NCBI GenBank assembly: GCA_022478985.1
Contig: JAKSZP010014890.1
Span: 1-64,000 of the forward strand
DNA length: 64,000 nt
Reading direction: 5' to 3'
From: Massospora cicadina
Taxonomy: Eukaryota; Entomophthoromycota; Entomophthoromycetes; Entomophthorales; Entomophthoraceae
The position numbers were made by a program, and so were the translations under genes. Positions within the stretch are counted from its first letter, which is position 1. Every line of letters starts with the position of its first letter. This document shows positions 55,204 to 64,000 of this stretch, in pieces. A model generated the notes under the pieces. It was not told where the DNA came from and ran no database searches. It was given only the letters and a program-made list of their open reading frames with translations.

Positions 55204-55299
55204 AAACTGGTTGCAATCTCCAAAGGATTCCTGACCAATTCCTAGCAGAATTGGCCAGACAAGAAAGCAACAACGAGATGGAAACCAGCAATAAGGAAA

Positions 55300-56469
55300 T
55301 CTTAGATTATTTTCATACCAGCCACCACAACTCTGAAGCGGGTACCTCCTACTCTCTGGATCTTATCACATGGGGGGGAGCTCATGTGGATACAACCAGA
55401 CTGATTGATCTTACATCATCAAGCATAAACCCGCTCCAACTTCTCCTGCGCCTTGGGCCTTAACAATCCATTGAACCCTCACTCCTTGATGAAATACCTG
55501 GCTTCACACCCATCGGCCACAGGTCCTCAAGGGACTAAAACCCACTACAAACGAATCCTCCTCTCCATGCAGAGCGCTGAGTGGAGAATTTGTATTAGCG
55601 GACACACAGCCCAGAGAGGCCGCCCCTCTCCTCAGTTCACACAAGAGGTACAAGGGCTACCTATCCAAGATGGCGTGATCCCCACACGACCCCATGTCCT
55701 ATCCAGAGTGGACTACCTGGACATGATGGACATCCCTTACTCCATTGAGACTCAGAAGACTATTTAAAAAATATGCACACCATCCTCTGTTGCAGCCTCA
55801 AATCCGTTCCCATGTGTGGCGCTGCCTGAGGCAGGTGTACTGTACGGCTGAGCGCTCTAACGCTTTACACTCATCCTGTGTCATGTGTGTCCAGTATTGA
55901 ATGCTGTTCCACTGAATGGAGAAGTTTCCTACCTCTAGAGTGATATGGCGTGAAGTTCAACGTCTGCTTGGCCAGGATCAAACACATCCCTTCAGTCTGT
56001 CAAGAGATATGTTTGCTTTATCAATGGCTTCCCCCCTTCCACCCTCCCTCCGTGCTCTGGTGGTTGCAATCGCCATGTGGACCATCCACAAGATTGTCTT
56101 GGATGCCATCACAGGATCCGCCCCCACCCTCCCAGAAGCTGTCCACAGATTCCGGTCTCATTTGGTGGACCACTTTCAGGCGTGGATATTTGGATACCTC
56201 CCACCCCATCACTGACAGCTGGTCTCCTCCTGGTTCCCAGTTTGGTTCATCAAATCAGACCCTTTCCTCCACACGTGTTCAATTGTGGCTACAGCCTCCT
56301 CACACGTTCCCTCCCCTCCCCAAAGTGGCGTTCCCGCTGGCAACAAGAGATAGCTTCGCTTCTCTGGGGTGCCTTCCCTGTTCTAAGTTTTGTTTCTTTC
56401 AGGTCAAATTTGGAAGTTTCTGTCCCATGGTTGGCCTCCCTCGCAATAAATTAAAATTTAAATTTATAT
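55300..56469 (+). mobile_element. 5'-truncated LINE, ORF2 C-terminus
   Basis: Inserted between the primer-binding site and gag of element E. The reading frames carry the end of a LINE ORF2 protein. About 55580-55680 is a spacer reading SGEFVLADTQPREAAP. About 55760-55870 reads RLFKKYAHHPLLQPQIRSHV and WRCLRQVYCTAERSNALHSS. Then comes CVMCVQ and IWREVQRLLGQDQ (55880-55985), the C-terminal Cys-rich segment found after the reverse transcriptase in many LINEs. Stops and frame shifts occur. The 3' end finishes CTCGCAATAAATTAAAATTT, resembling the SINE tail. A candidate target duplication is CAATAAGSA at 55289 and 56470; it is weak, so the left edge is approximate. Confidence 0.75.
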
Positions 56470-56739
56470 CAATAAGCATAAAAGCTATACTGGAAATTCT
56501 ATATCAGGGTTTTAGGATTAATACTTCACAAATCAATCCCTCCTTAAGCCTGTTCTACTACCTTAATGATCAGGCACTCAAGATATAGATATATATGAAG
56601 TATTATGACGCTACCATGGCATCCCTTGCCAAACGTCTCACAGACAATCAAGCAACTAACTAATTCCTGGTTACCCTTGTTCAACCCTCCATTAAGCATA
56701 CTCAGCGAATAATTGCTAGAAAAAATATGAAAAATCATG

Positions 56740-58510
56740 GAATCCTACCATGTGCAGGGGGAAGAACAATCTTCCTGAAATGCCTTCTGGACAAGCTAAA
56801 TTCCAGTTTTACCAAAGTCTGAAAGACAATTGTTGTAATATGGGACTTGCCAATGAAGCTCATGGGAGATTAAACACCCTCGAGGAGCTTCTGAATGAAG
56901 GAGTCCCAAAAAAGCCGCAGAAGTATTGGCCTACCATGGGTTAATACAAAAATGGGTACAAACTATGATAACTGCTGTAAAAAAATGGAAAGCCATTTGG
57001 ATTACCTATTGTCTCAATAATAATGACTACCATACATGCCACTTTGTGCCAAAGAAATCATCTGGAGTTAGATGTAAAGTTGATGACTTTGAAGAGTATG
57101 TTCAGGCCAAGTTGGATACTATTAACAAAAACTTTGAGGACCTTGCAGCAAAGCCAGCCATCCCAAATAGGGATGAAGAAGATGCCCGGATCCAGGAGGA
57201 ATTTTCTAAACTTTGGACTGTGGTGTTGAGATTGCAGGCCAGAAATACTGAAATTACTCAGGAAAATTGGGAACTCAAAATGCAGCTATCAACTGCAAAT
57301 TCCCAATGAGAAAGAATTGACAAATATATAAAAAGCTTAACAACCAATCGTGCTTTATTTAAAGAGGAGTATGACAACCTTAAAAAAGAATTCGAATCCA
57401 TTAAACAGAAAGGCTGCAAATGCTCACCCAACTTTGATAAAAAAGAAATGGGAAAAAGCTACGCTTATCCAGCCAAAAAACAGCCTGGGAAAGTAACTAA
57501 TGGCTGAATTCAGGTGTCAGAATCCAGTAGTTTGGAGCAATATCATGATATTAATCATAGGAAGTTGATACCAATGCAGAAACTGATATTTTAAACATCT
57601 GTTCAATGCCTAGAGTACTGGCAGCAATCCTGGCTCCAGATACCTCCCAACGGGAAAGAGGGCTGATTATGAGCGATGATACACCAAGATGCCTAAGAAG
57701 AAGTACAACCCCTATGCCCAAATTAGGGCGAGATGACTTCTAACCACTGAATTTACCAAAGTTTGATAAAGATGGAAACATTCACTCTTTCCTCAAATTA
57801 TTTAAAAAATCAATGAGAGGAGCATTAGACCATGCGAAAGGATTGGCACTGATTAACTCACTCAATGCTCATAGCTGTGACCGTGTTATACCCTATTTGG
57901 GTGACGATTGGTTTTACATGGATGCCAAAATTGCAATAAGACAATTTGGAGGGCCTGAGAAACTAGAAACCCAAATTAGAGAGTTTCTTAATATCGAATT
58001 CAAACAGAATGAGACTATTAAGGACTTTGTGGATAGATTCTTCCATGAGGCACAAGTTCTGCATGGGTGCAATACAATAGATAAGTTTGATGCCAAGTTT
58101 GCAATAGAGCACGCAATTATGCCCTTCTTTGAACTGCACAATGTTATGCTGCCTGACTTCAATGGAAGCTTGGAAATCCAAGAGCTAACCAATTACTTGA
58201 GAAGCAGTTCCCATAATTTCAATACTCCTAATCGGGCTAAAGATCAGCAAAAATCTTGATTTTTGGGCCCAAAAAGCAACATAATGTCCAACAAGGGGAA
58301 AAATTCCCAAAATACGAACCAAAAATTCGAGTAAAAAGAGCAAACAGGGCCAAGTACTTGCCACATTTGTGGTCAACAAGGGCATTTTTCTAGAAAATGC
58401 TTCAGATGGTCCAAGAAAAAGCATGGGGTCAGCTTTGCTTTAGAAATCAACAGTGGCAATGAGATGGGAAAAGAGCAGGAGGAGTAGAGGTGGAATGCTC
58501 TAACTCTACC
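56740..58510 (+). pseudogene. Gag of element E
   Basis: The N-terminal part (56926-57309) is a long predicted coiled coil (YVQAKLDTINKNFEDLAAKP, EITQENWELKMQLSTANS) and continues after a TGA (57307-57309) with NLKKEFESIKQK. The capsid-like domain is the 148-residue frame 57813-58259. It has RVIPYLGDDWFYMDAKIAIR and EFKQNETIKDFVDRFFHEAQ, the conserved retrotransposon gag block. The nucleocapsid knuckle CHICGQQGHFSRKC is at about 58350-58395 (C-x2-C-x4-H-x4-C). Stops at 57505, 58257 and 58333 break the gene. It assembles the virus-like particle in active relatives. Confidence 0.85.
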
Positions 58511-58879
58511 AATTTTCAACCATTCCAACTGACCCTGATGAGCTCTTTAGAGCCAAAGGCGTTGGTAAAGATAACCTCCACCATATCATGGCTAATGATA
58601 TCATGATGGTCACTACCTGAACCACAGCAAAAGCAACTAAACCCTTAAAAATTACCAAAGAAGCCTGAGCAGAGGTATCAAAACCTTACGTGAAGCAAAT
58701 TATTGATCAGGGTTTGGATCTACAACCCAGATGTTCAACCGATTTACCTAAGCTTAACAACGTTCAAGTAGATATTCCCATTAAGACCTTAGCATACAAC
58801 TTCCCAGATATTGCCCAAGCCTGAAAGCACACCTAGACTCGGGCAACAGCCACACCATTCACACAACAAATACCTCTGA

Positions 58880-59270
58880 AAACTACTCTGAACGTACTTA
58901 TGTGGACATAGTGATAAACAAGGTGCAAGTTCGGGCCATTGTTGATAGTGGTGCTCCTATCAATACAGTCAGCACAAAATTGGTTAAAAAACTGAAAATT
59001 GCGCCCGATGTTTCCCACTGTCAGGAATATGGAACCGCTGGAGCGCATACAACCAAATCATTAGGCGCTTACAGTATTATACCACTCCAATTTGGATCCA
59101 TTATAGTAACAGAACCTTCCATAGTGTTGCAAATAAAAACTATGATATCCTAATCAGGACTGATTTCCTAAGAAGATATGGAGTTTTTACCAATCATAAG
59201 GACGATACTCTCACCATTATGGGCCAGGCTATTACACTTTACTATAACTGTGATTAGGCAGTTGAGAAAA
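58880..59270 (+). pseudogene. Aspartic protease of element E
   Basis: The frame 58902-59153 begins VDIVINKVQVRAIVDSGAPI, where D-S-G is the catalytic triad at about 58944-58952. It continues STKLVKKLKIAPDVSHCQEY and TKSLGAYSIIPLQFGS. After a frameshift near 59130, YDILIRTDFLRRYGVF is the second conserved block. The DSGAP form matches B (DTGAP) more closely than the chromoviruses. Between the gag knuckle and the reverse transcriptase. Confidence 0.85.
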
Positions 59271-59779
59271 AGAAACCCAGCCTATTCATAAATCTGGCCT
59301 ACAAAGATGAGGTCATCCTGATTGAGTATTCTAAAGCTCAGTCAAAGATAAAACCACTTCCCACTCAGATTGATGAGTCAAATGGTATTCCGCTTCAATC
59401 AGATCAGACCATCACTATACCTTCTGGAGAAAAAGTAATTGTCCCAAAAGGACTAACAATTAATATCCTGGAAGGACTTTACGGTGAAATATATCAGCCA
59501 TGGTCTAAAACTTGATATAAACCAAACATTGCCCCTGGTATTATCATTTAAGGCCATGGAGAATTACATATCTTGTGTGCAAACCTGCAAAATTTTCCCA
59601 TCTACATTAGGCGACATCAAACAATCACTTTTCTACATCTGTTCCCTACCACAGAAATTCACTCATTTCATGAGTTCAAAGCTTTTGTCAAATTAGGGCT
59701 CCCCAATACAGACCAACTCAGCATAAATAATGTTATCCCTATGGCCTTTTTAAGCAACCTTATCAACTCTGAGAAAGGC

Positions 59780-61150
59780 CAAGCTTAGGAGTTATTCTAT
59801 AAATGTTGGGAAATATTTGCTCAAGATGATTTCAACTTGGGTTGTGCTAATGGTGTCACCCACAAAATCAATAATAGAGATCATAAACCTATTTGATTAC
59901 GCCCAATTAGACGCTCTGAATCATCAGAAGAAGCAGTATCTAAGGAGATTAAGGAACTCCTCAATCACGACATGCTAGTATTTTCAAAAAATCCATGGGC
60001 AGCACCAATTTTAATAGTGAAAAAGAAGGATGGAATCAACTGAGTAGTCATCAACTATTGGAAGTTAAGCAACATCACAAAGAAGGACTCATACCCACTG
60101 CCATGAATTGATGACGCCTTGGATAGGCTAGGGGTGTGAAGTTCTTCTCAGCAATGGATCTTATCAGCAGATATTGACAAATAGAGATTCCCAAAGAGGA
60201 GCGTGAGAAATGTGAAATCATAACCCAAGAGGGCCTATTCCAGCCAACGAGAATGCTTTAAGGGCTCTGCAATGCCCTGGATAAAATTCCAATGGGCAAT
60301 GGACAAAATTCTGGGAAATTTAAAATAGCATGTGTACTAGTGTACCTTGATGATATCAATGTTTTCAGCAGCACTTTTGACGACCACCTGGAACACTTAA
60401 AGGAGGTTTTCAAAAAGCTAGCTGCTGCAAACTTAAAAATTAAGCTTAGAAAATGTCAGTTTTTTAAAGACCAACTGGAATACCTCGGATTTTTGATTGA
60501 TAAAGTGTGTCTTCAGCCCCAACCCTCTAAGTTGGATGCCATCTCAATAATGAAATGGCCCAAATTAAGTGCGATATTCAAGTATTTCTAGGCATGACCA
60601 TGTACTATCACCAATTTATTGCTGACTTCGCACAACTTGGAGAATTGGTATTCTATCTGCTTAAAGATAAGGTCCCATTCAACTGGAATACAGCTTGCCA
60701 GGATGCATATGACCAACTCCAATTGGCCCTATTAAGCGCGCCTGTTTTTTGATACCCAGACTTTGATTGTGAATTTATCATCCAAACTGGTGCATCCCAA
60801 ACAAGAGTGGGCGCTGTGTTGTCCCAAGTTGGAGAAGACGGTGAAGAACATCCAGTTGCCTTTGCTAGTCAGACCTTAAACGTTCACAAATGAACTATAC
60901 AGTGAGGGAATGAGAATGCTTAGCTGTCATATATGCTTCCAAGCAATTCTGGGTCTGCCTTCATGGTACTCATTTTAAAGTTTTTACTGATCATACTTCC
61001 CTAAGATGGTTGAATAACTTAAGAGGAGTTGAGGGCTGATTAGCCCGCTGGGCATTGAAGCTTCAAGCATATGACTACACCATTGAGCATTGAGCGGGCG
61101 CAAAATACCAAAACGCCAACTGTCTATCCTGAATACCCACAATTGCAACA
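59780..61150 (+). pseudogene. Reverse transcriptase and RNase H of element E
   Basis: The palm entry is AAPILIVKKKDGIN (60001-60040). The catalytic box VYLDDINVFSSTFDDHLEHL is at about 60337-60395, in the open frame 60292-60591, which continues LKIKLRKCQFFKDQLEYLGF. The RNase H domain is at about 60770-61110 (IIQTGASQTRVGAVLSQVGE, EHPVAFASQTLN), where the catalytic DAS block has become GAS. In-frame stops in the palm and RNase H are mostly TGA (for example 59894, 60041, 60104, 60175), several at positions where B has Trp. About 30 codons between the palm entry and the YLDD box are frame-disrupted. Confidence 0.88.
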
Positions 61151-61299
61151 CTTAATCAGCCCGCTGATGAGTTGTTTTTATAAAAAATGATCACCGGAGA
61201 ATATCAGGATGCGCCTGAATTTGTCCAAAAAATACTATTGGATCTACAAAAAATACAACAATCAAAAACGGGATGCTTTAAAAGATCGTTGAGGACAAA

Positions 61300-62340
61300 A
61301 GTTTATTTTCCCAAGACCATCAGCCCAAACAGACCTAATAATGGCAGCGCATAAGGCCATAGGGCATAGCGGATTCAAGAAGACAAAAGAGCAACTGATG
61401 CAATTCTACTACTAGTGCCCAGTGCATTTTGATATCCAAGAAACGCTAGAATGCTGTGCAGAGTGCCAAGGAGAAAAACCATTCCAAAAAAGCACATATT
61501 ACCAGCTTGTTTGGCCCAACTTTGCCTGGAACACTGTATCTATTGACGTTGTTGGCCCCTTTCCAACAAGAAATATGAAGGCCAAGTATATAATTGTAGC
61601 CATCGACCACTTGACCAAATGGGTCAAGGCCAAGGCCATTTGGGAAGCTGGAGCGGCAATCACTGCCAAGTTTGTACTTGAAAACATTATTCACAAACGT
61701 GGATGCCCTCAGGTTATTCTGACCAATAATGGAACCAACATTACCGCCAATGTCCTTGCCAAGCTCAACCAACTAATGGGAGTACAAGGTGTGCTTTCTG
61801 CTCCCTATCACCCCAAAACTAATGGAACTGTTGAGCGTACAATTGGGACATTGGTGAACATTATCCAAAAATTAACCTCAGCCAAACCATCCAAAGGGAG
61901 TACATATCTAAGTTCGGCAGTCTTTGCCTACAATATCTCCTACCATTAATCAACCAGGATGTCTCCATTTCAAGTATTATATGGTAGAAACCTAGCCTTA
62001 TAAATGCTTCTATATTCGGCCCTAGAGGATCCCAGTGAAAAAACTTAACCTAAGTACATTGAAAAGCTTGCAGATGCCCTAATCAAACTACAAACTCAAG
62101 CCTTCAACAACAGTTTCACCAAAAAAAAGTTCCAACATCAGAAGGACTTAGAGAATTGCTATACACTGGTTAATTTCAAAGTTAATGATAAAAACCTATT
62201 TTCCAACACCCACAGATCAGGCCAAATGCAAAAGTTAGATCGCATCTGGCTCAGGCAATTTTAAGTGATTAAGAAAACATCTAAGTTCATATACACAATC
62301 AAGGATAATAAGACCAGCCATATATACAACTGAATCCATG
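61300..62340 (+). pseudogene. Integrase of element E
   Basis: The zinc-binding domain is at about 61340-61470 (AAHKAIGHSGFKKTKEQL, then CCAECQGEKPF). The core is well preserved in the frame 61422-61949 (175 residues). It has SIDVVGPFPTRNMKAKYIIV (first Asp), CPQVILTNNGTNITANVLAK (the second Asp of the TDN block is N: TNN), and YHPKTNGTVERTIGTLVNII (Glu). The replaced second catalytic Asp alone would inactivate it. The C-terminal part (SPFQVLYGRNLAL, 61955-62000) continues after a stop. No chromodomain. Confidence 0.88.
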
Positions 62341-62683
62341 CAAAATTCCTAAGAAGGTTTAATAAAGAGGGCCAACTAAGAAAAGAAAAAGTTAAAAAAA
62401 CATATAAGCACAAAAACAAAACCAAAAACAAAGACAAAAAATACTTATATGATAAATTTATAGTAATTAATATTTTAGTTTGCACTTGAGGTTGGGGAGA
62501 GGATCCAACTTCAAACTTAACGGGCATTTGGGCCGTTATACTTCAAAATCAATGGGCATTCCAGCTGAAGTTAAAAAATAGAAAAAACAACTCCATTCTC
62601 ATTGGGCGTTCAGGCTGATCAGAAAAGACTAACATAAGCTAATCAGGATCATAGGACTTATGTTTAAGTCAAGAGGGGGGAAA

Positions 62684-63775
62684 TGTCAGATTCTGGTGGT
62701 TGGCTCAAAAATAAACCTTTGACAACCATCAGATTGGGCCAATTATCTTTTAACGCTTGAGCTAACACCTATATTCTCACCTCAAAGCCTATTAAAACCA
62801 TACAATTTGGGCTGAACATCTCAATGATAATTTAATCAAGTATTTTAGCAGAGAGCTTAGCCTGAATATGCTCGCATGTTATAGCCAATTTTCTAGCATT
62901 GTATCTTGGCAATTGGTCCCGATTATTGGGAACACAATCAGCTTAATCTCATACAAAATCATTCAAGGATGACCCAAAGTTAACCTCTGAAAATCTGATG
63001 GACTTCAGATGAACGAAAAATTTAATCAATTTCCTGCCTTAGGGTGAGATTCATATGTCAATCTTTGTAATGGTCATGATAGCACTTGTGTGGATCGCCC
63101 AAAAGGGGTTACCTAGTGCTATCAAGGAAGAGGCCTGCCAATGTCCCAATTAGGGGTGCATCATTTACTTCAATTGATGCCAAAATTTCACAGAAGGTGT
63201 AATTCATCAGTAGTATGATGAAACTGAAATCCAAATATCTTAGGACAATTTTGCATGCTTTTATAGCAATTTTTGTACCTGAAATCCTCCTGATTTTGGG
63301 AGTATTTTGCCACCAATGAACCTAAGAAAAGATTTCAGTCATAGGATGAACTGAGGTGGTAAAATAGCTGTTGAAATTTTGTGCTGGAATGTGGCCAGGA
63401 GATGCCCTAGAGGTATAAATACTGGTGCCTGGCCTAATGAACAAGATCTAATATTAGCTTGCAATAAAAGTATTATTTATTTATCCTTTTCCTGGTTTTT
63501 ATCTGAATCCTAACCTTGGAGAAGTGTAAACAAACTGGAAGGACTGAATCCCCAGTTTGTATTAAATCCTGCCTCAGAAGAAGTTCCCAAATATGAAGGA
63601 AATATTATGCCCAAAATTGGCAGGAAGAGTTGAGGCGAATTTAATAGGCCTAGTGAGTTGTTAAACAGTCTGAATACCATAAACTACAGTCACTATCAAG
63701 GATCAACCATCAGAACTTCAGCCCAAATAGATGTACAGGATAACAATTTCCAATTGAGAGATCCTCATTTTGACA
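62684..63775 (+). repeat. 3' LTR of element E
   Basis: 1,092 bp, preceded by AAGAGGGGGGAAA. Partner of 54098-55188. The element ends TTTTGACA followed by the TSD copy GCTTG. Confidence 0.95.
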
Positions 63776-63944
63776 GCTTGTATCAACAATTACAATGTCT
63801 CTCCAGCTATTATATGGTAAAGAACGTGGACAAGAACAAATTTAGCATGATAAGGGTTTATTGCTTATGGATGTAAAAGTGGCAGGATTTCCATATAAAG
63901 TACCTCATTACTCAGGTTTATAATGTTACATACACAATGCATTC

Positions 63945-64000
63945 AAAAAGTTCCGGGACTAACGTTTTAAAGACGCAACTTTACAAATAAATAAACTTTC
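63945..64000. mobile_element. Possible mariner-type transposon end (partial)
   Basis: The last bases read ATTCAAAAAGTTCCGGGACT, then GACGCAACTTTACAAATAAA. The AAAAAGTTCCGGGACT core looks like the outer inverted repeat of some mariner elements. The element would continue beyond the window, so neither the partner repeat nor a transposase can be checked. Confidence 0.3.

Larger units (their letters stand above)
54098..63775 (+). mobile_element. Ty3/gypsy LTR retrotransposon E
   Basis: 9,678-bp plus-strand element inserted in the protease gene of element D. It is flanked by the perfect target-site duplication GCTTG (54093-54097 and 63776-63780). LTRs of 1,091 and 1,092 bp begin TGTCAGATTC and end TTTTGACA, giving a 5-bp terminal inverted repeat TGTCA/TGACA. 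Order: primer-binding site 55190, LINE fragment 55300-56469, gag, protease, reverse transcriptase, RNase H, integrase, polypurine tract AAGAGGGGGGAAA (62671-62683), 3' LTR. The LTRs differ at many positions, so E is older than C. Confidence 0.95.
44628..63945 (-). mobile_element. Chromovirus element D, host of C and E
   Basis: Minus-strand chromovirus with its 3' LTR junction at 44627. Chromodomain and integrase are at 44640-46371, RNase H and reverse transcriptase at 52432-53700, and a protease flank at 53700-54097. It runs past element E into 63776-63945. Its sequence is continuous across elements C and E when those are removed with one TSD copy each. For example, the minus strand reads IVIVDTS across the E insertion point, where A and C read TILVDTGA. 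The 5' LTR is outside the window. Heavily mutated, so older than both insertions. Confidence 0.7.

Noticed and set aside
59890..61150. Alternative genetic code with TGA read as Trp
   Set aside because: TGG is used at other Trp sites of the same gene, and LSM3 terminates at TGA at the expected place.
54098..63775. Envelope gene making E an errantivirus-like element
   Set aside because: The 340 bp between integrase and polypurine tract hold only Lys-rich fragments with no signal peptide or membrane anchor.

Overview
This window is from a eukaryotic genome that is rich in repeats. Two intron-containing housekeeping genes can be supported: an EMC8/EMC9-type subunit of the ER membrane protein complex and the U6 snRNP protein LSM3. 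Almost everything else is transposable-element sequence in many stages of decay. Short introns with GTAAGT donors, chromodomain-bearing Ty3/gypsy elements and IS630/Tc1-like transposons suggest a large, TE-expanded filamentous fungus, perhaps a basidiomycete. That assignment is inference; nothing here fixes the species.

Layout. (1) 1-980: plus-strand integrase relic. (2) 1.8-8.65 kb: a decayed minus-strand Ty3/gypsy element (F). Its 5' LTR was hit by a tRNA-derived SINE with a 17-bp target-site duplication (TSD). (3) 9.35-10.24 kb: a chromovirus-type LTR. (4) 11.96-12.25 kb: a second SINE copy on the minus strand. (5) 12.84-16.32 kb: an IS630/Tc1-like DNA transposon with about 130-bp inverted repeats, split by a minus-strand LINE fragment carrying a CCHC ORF1 (10-bp TSD). 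(6) 16.3-22.4 kb: a gene island with no recognised TE. EMC8 (minus, 4 exons) and LSM3 (plus, 3 exons) are divergent. LSM3 has a roughly 36-bp tandem array upstream and an exact 40-bp array in intron 1. (7) 22.43-23.34 kb: two foldback MITE-like elements. (8) 24.46-38.45 kb: chromovirus A (minus, TSD TGTCC), which holds a 711-bp solo LTR (TSD CAGGT) and a complete Ty3/gypsy element B (plus, TSD CCATC/CCATT). (9) 38.4-44.6 kb: LTR and pol relics. (10) 44.6-63.9 kb: chromovirus D (minus), split by chromovirus C (46372-52431, plus) and by Ty3/gypsy element E (54098-63775, plus, TSD GCTTG). E itself holds a LINE ORF2 3' fragment.

Two LTR lineages are present. A, C, D and the 9.35-kb LTR are chromoviruses; a chromodomain is visible at the end of pol in A, C and D. 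B, E and F lack a chromodomain and share a primer-binding site of the form TGG(G)TGCTCACTA. All pol genes are broken by stops and frameshifts, yet LTRs, TSDs and nesting order are readable enough for a relative chronology. The LINEs and SINEs end in a similar CTCAAATAAA-type tail, which suggests that the LINE machinery mobilises the SINE.
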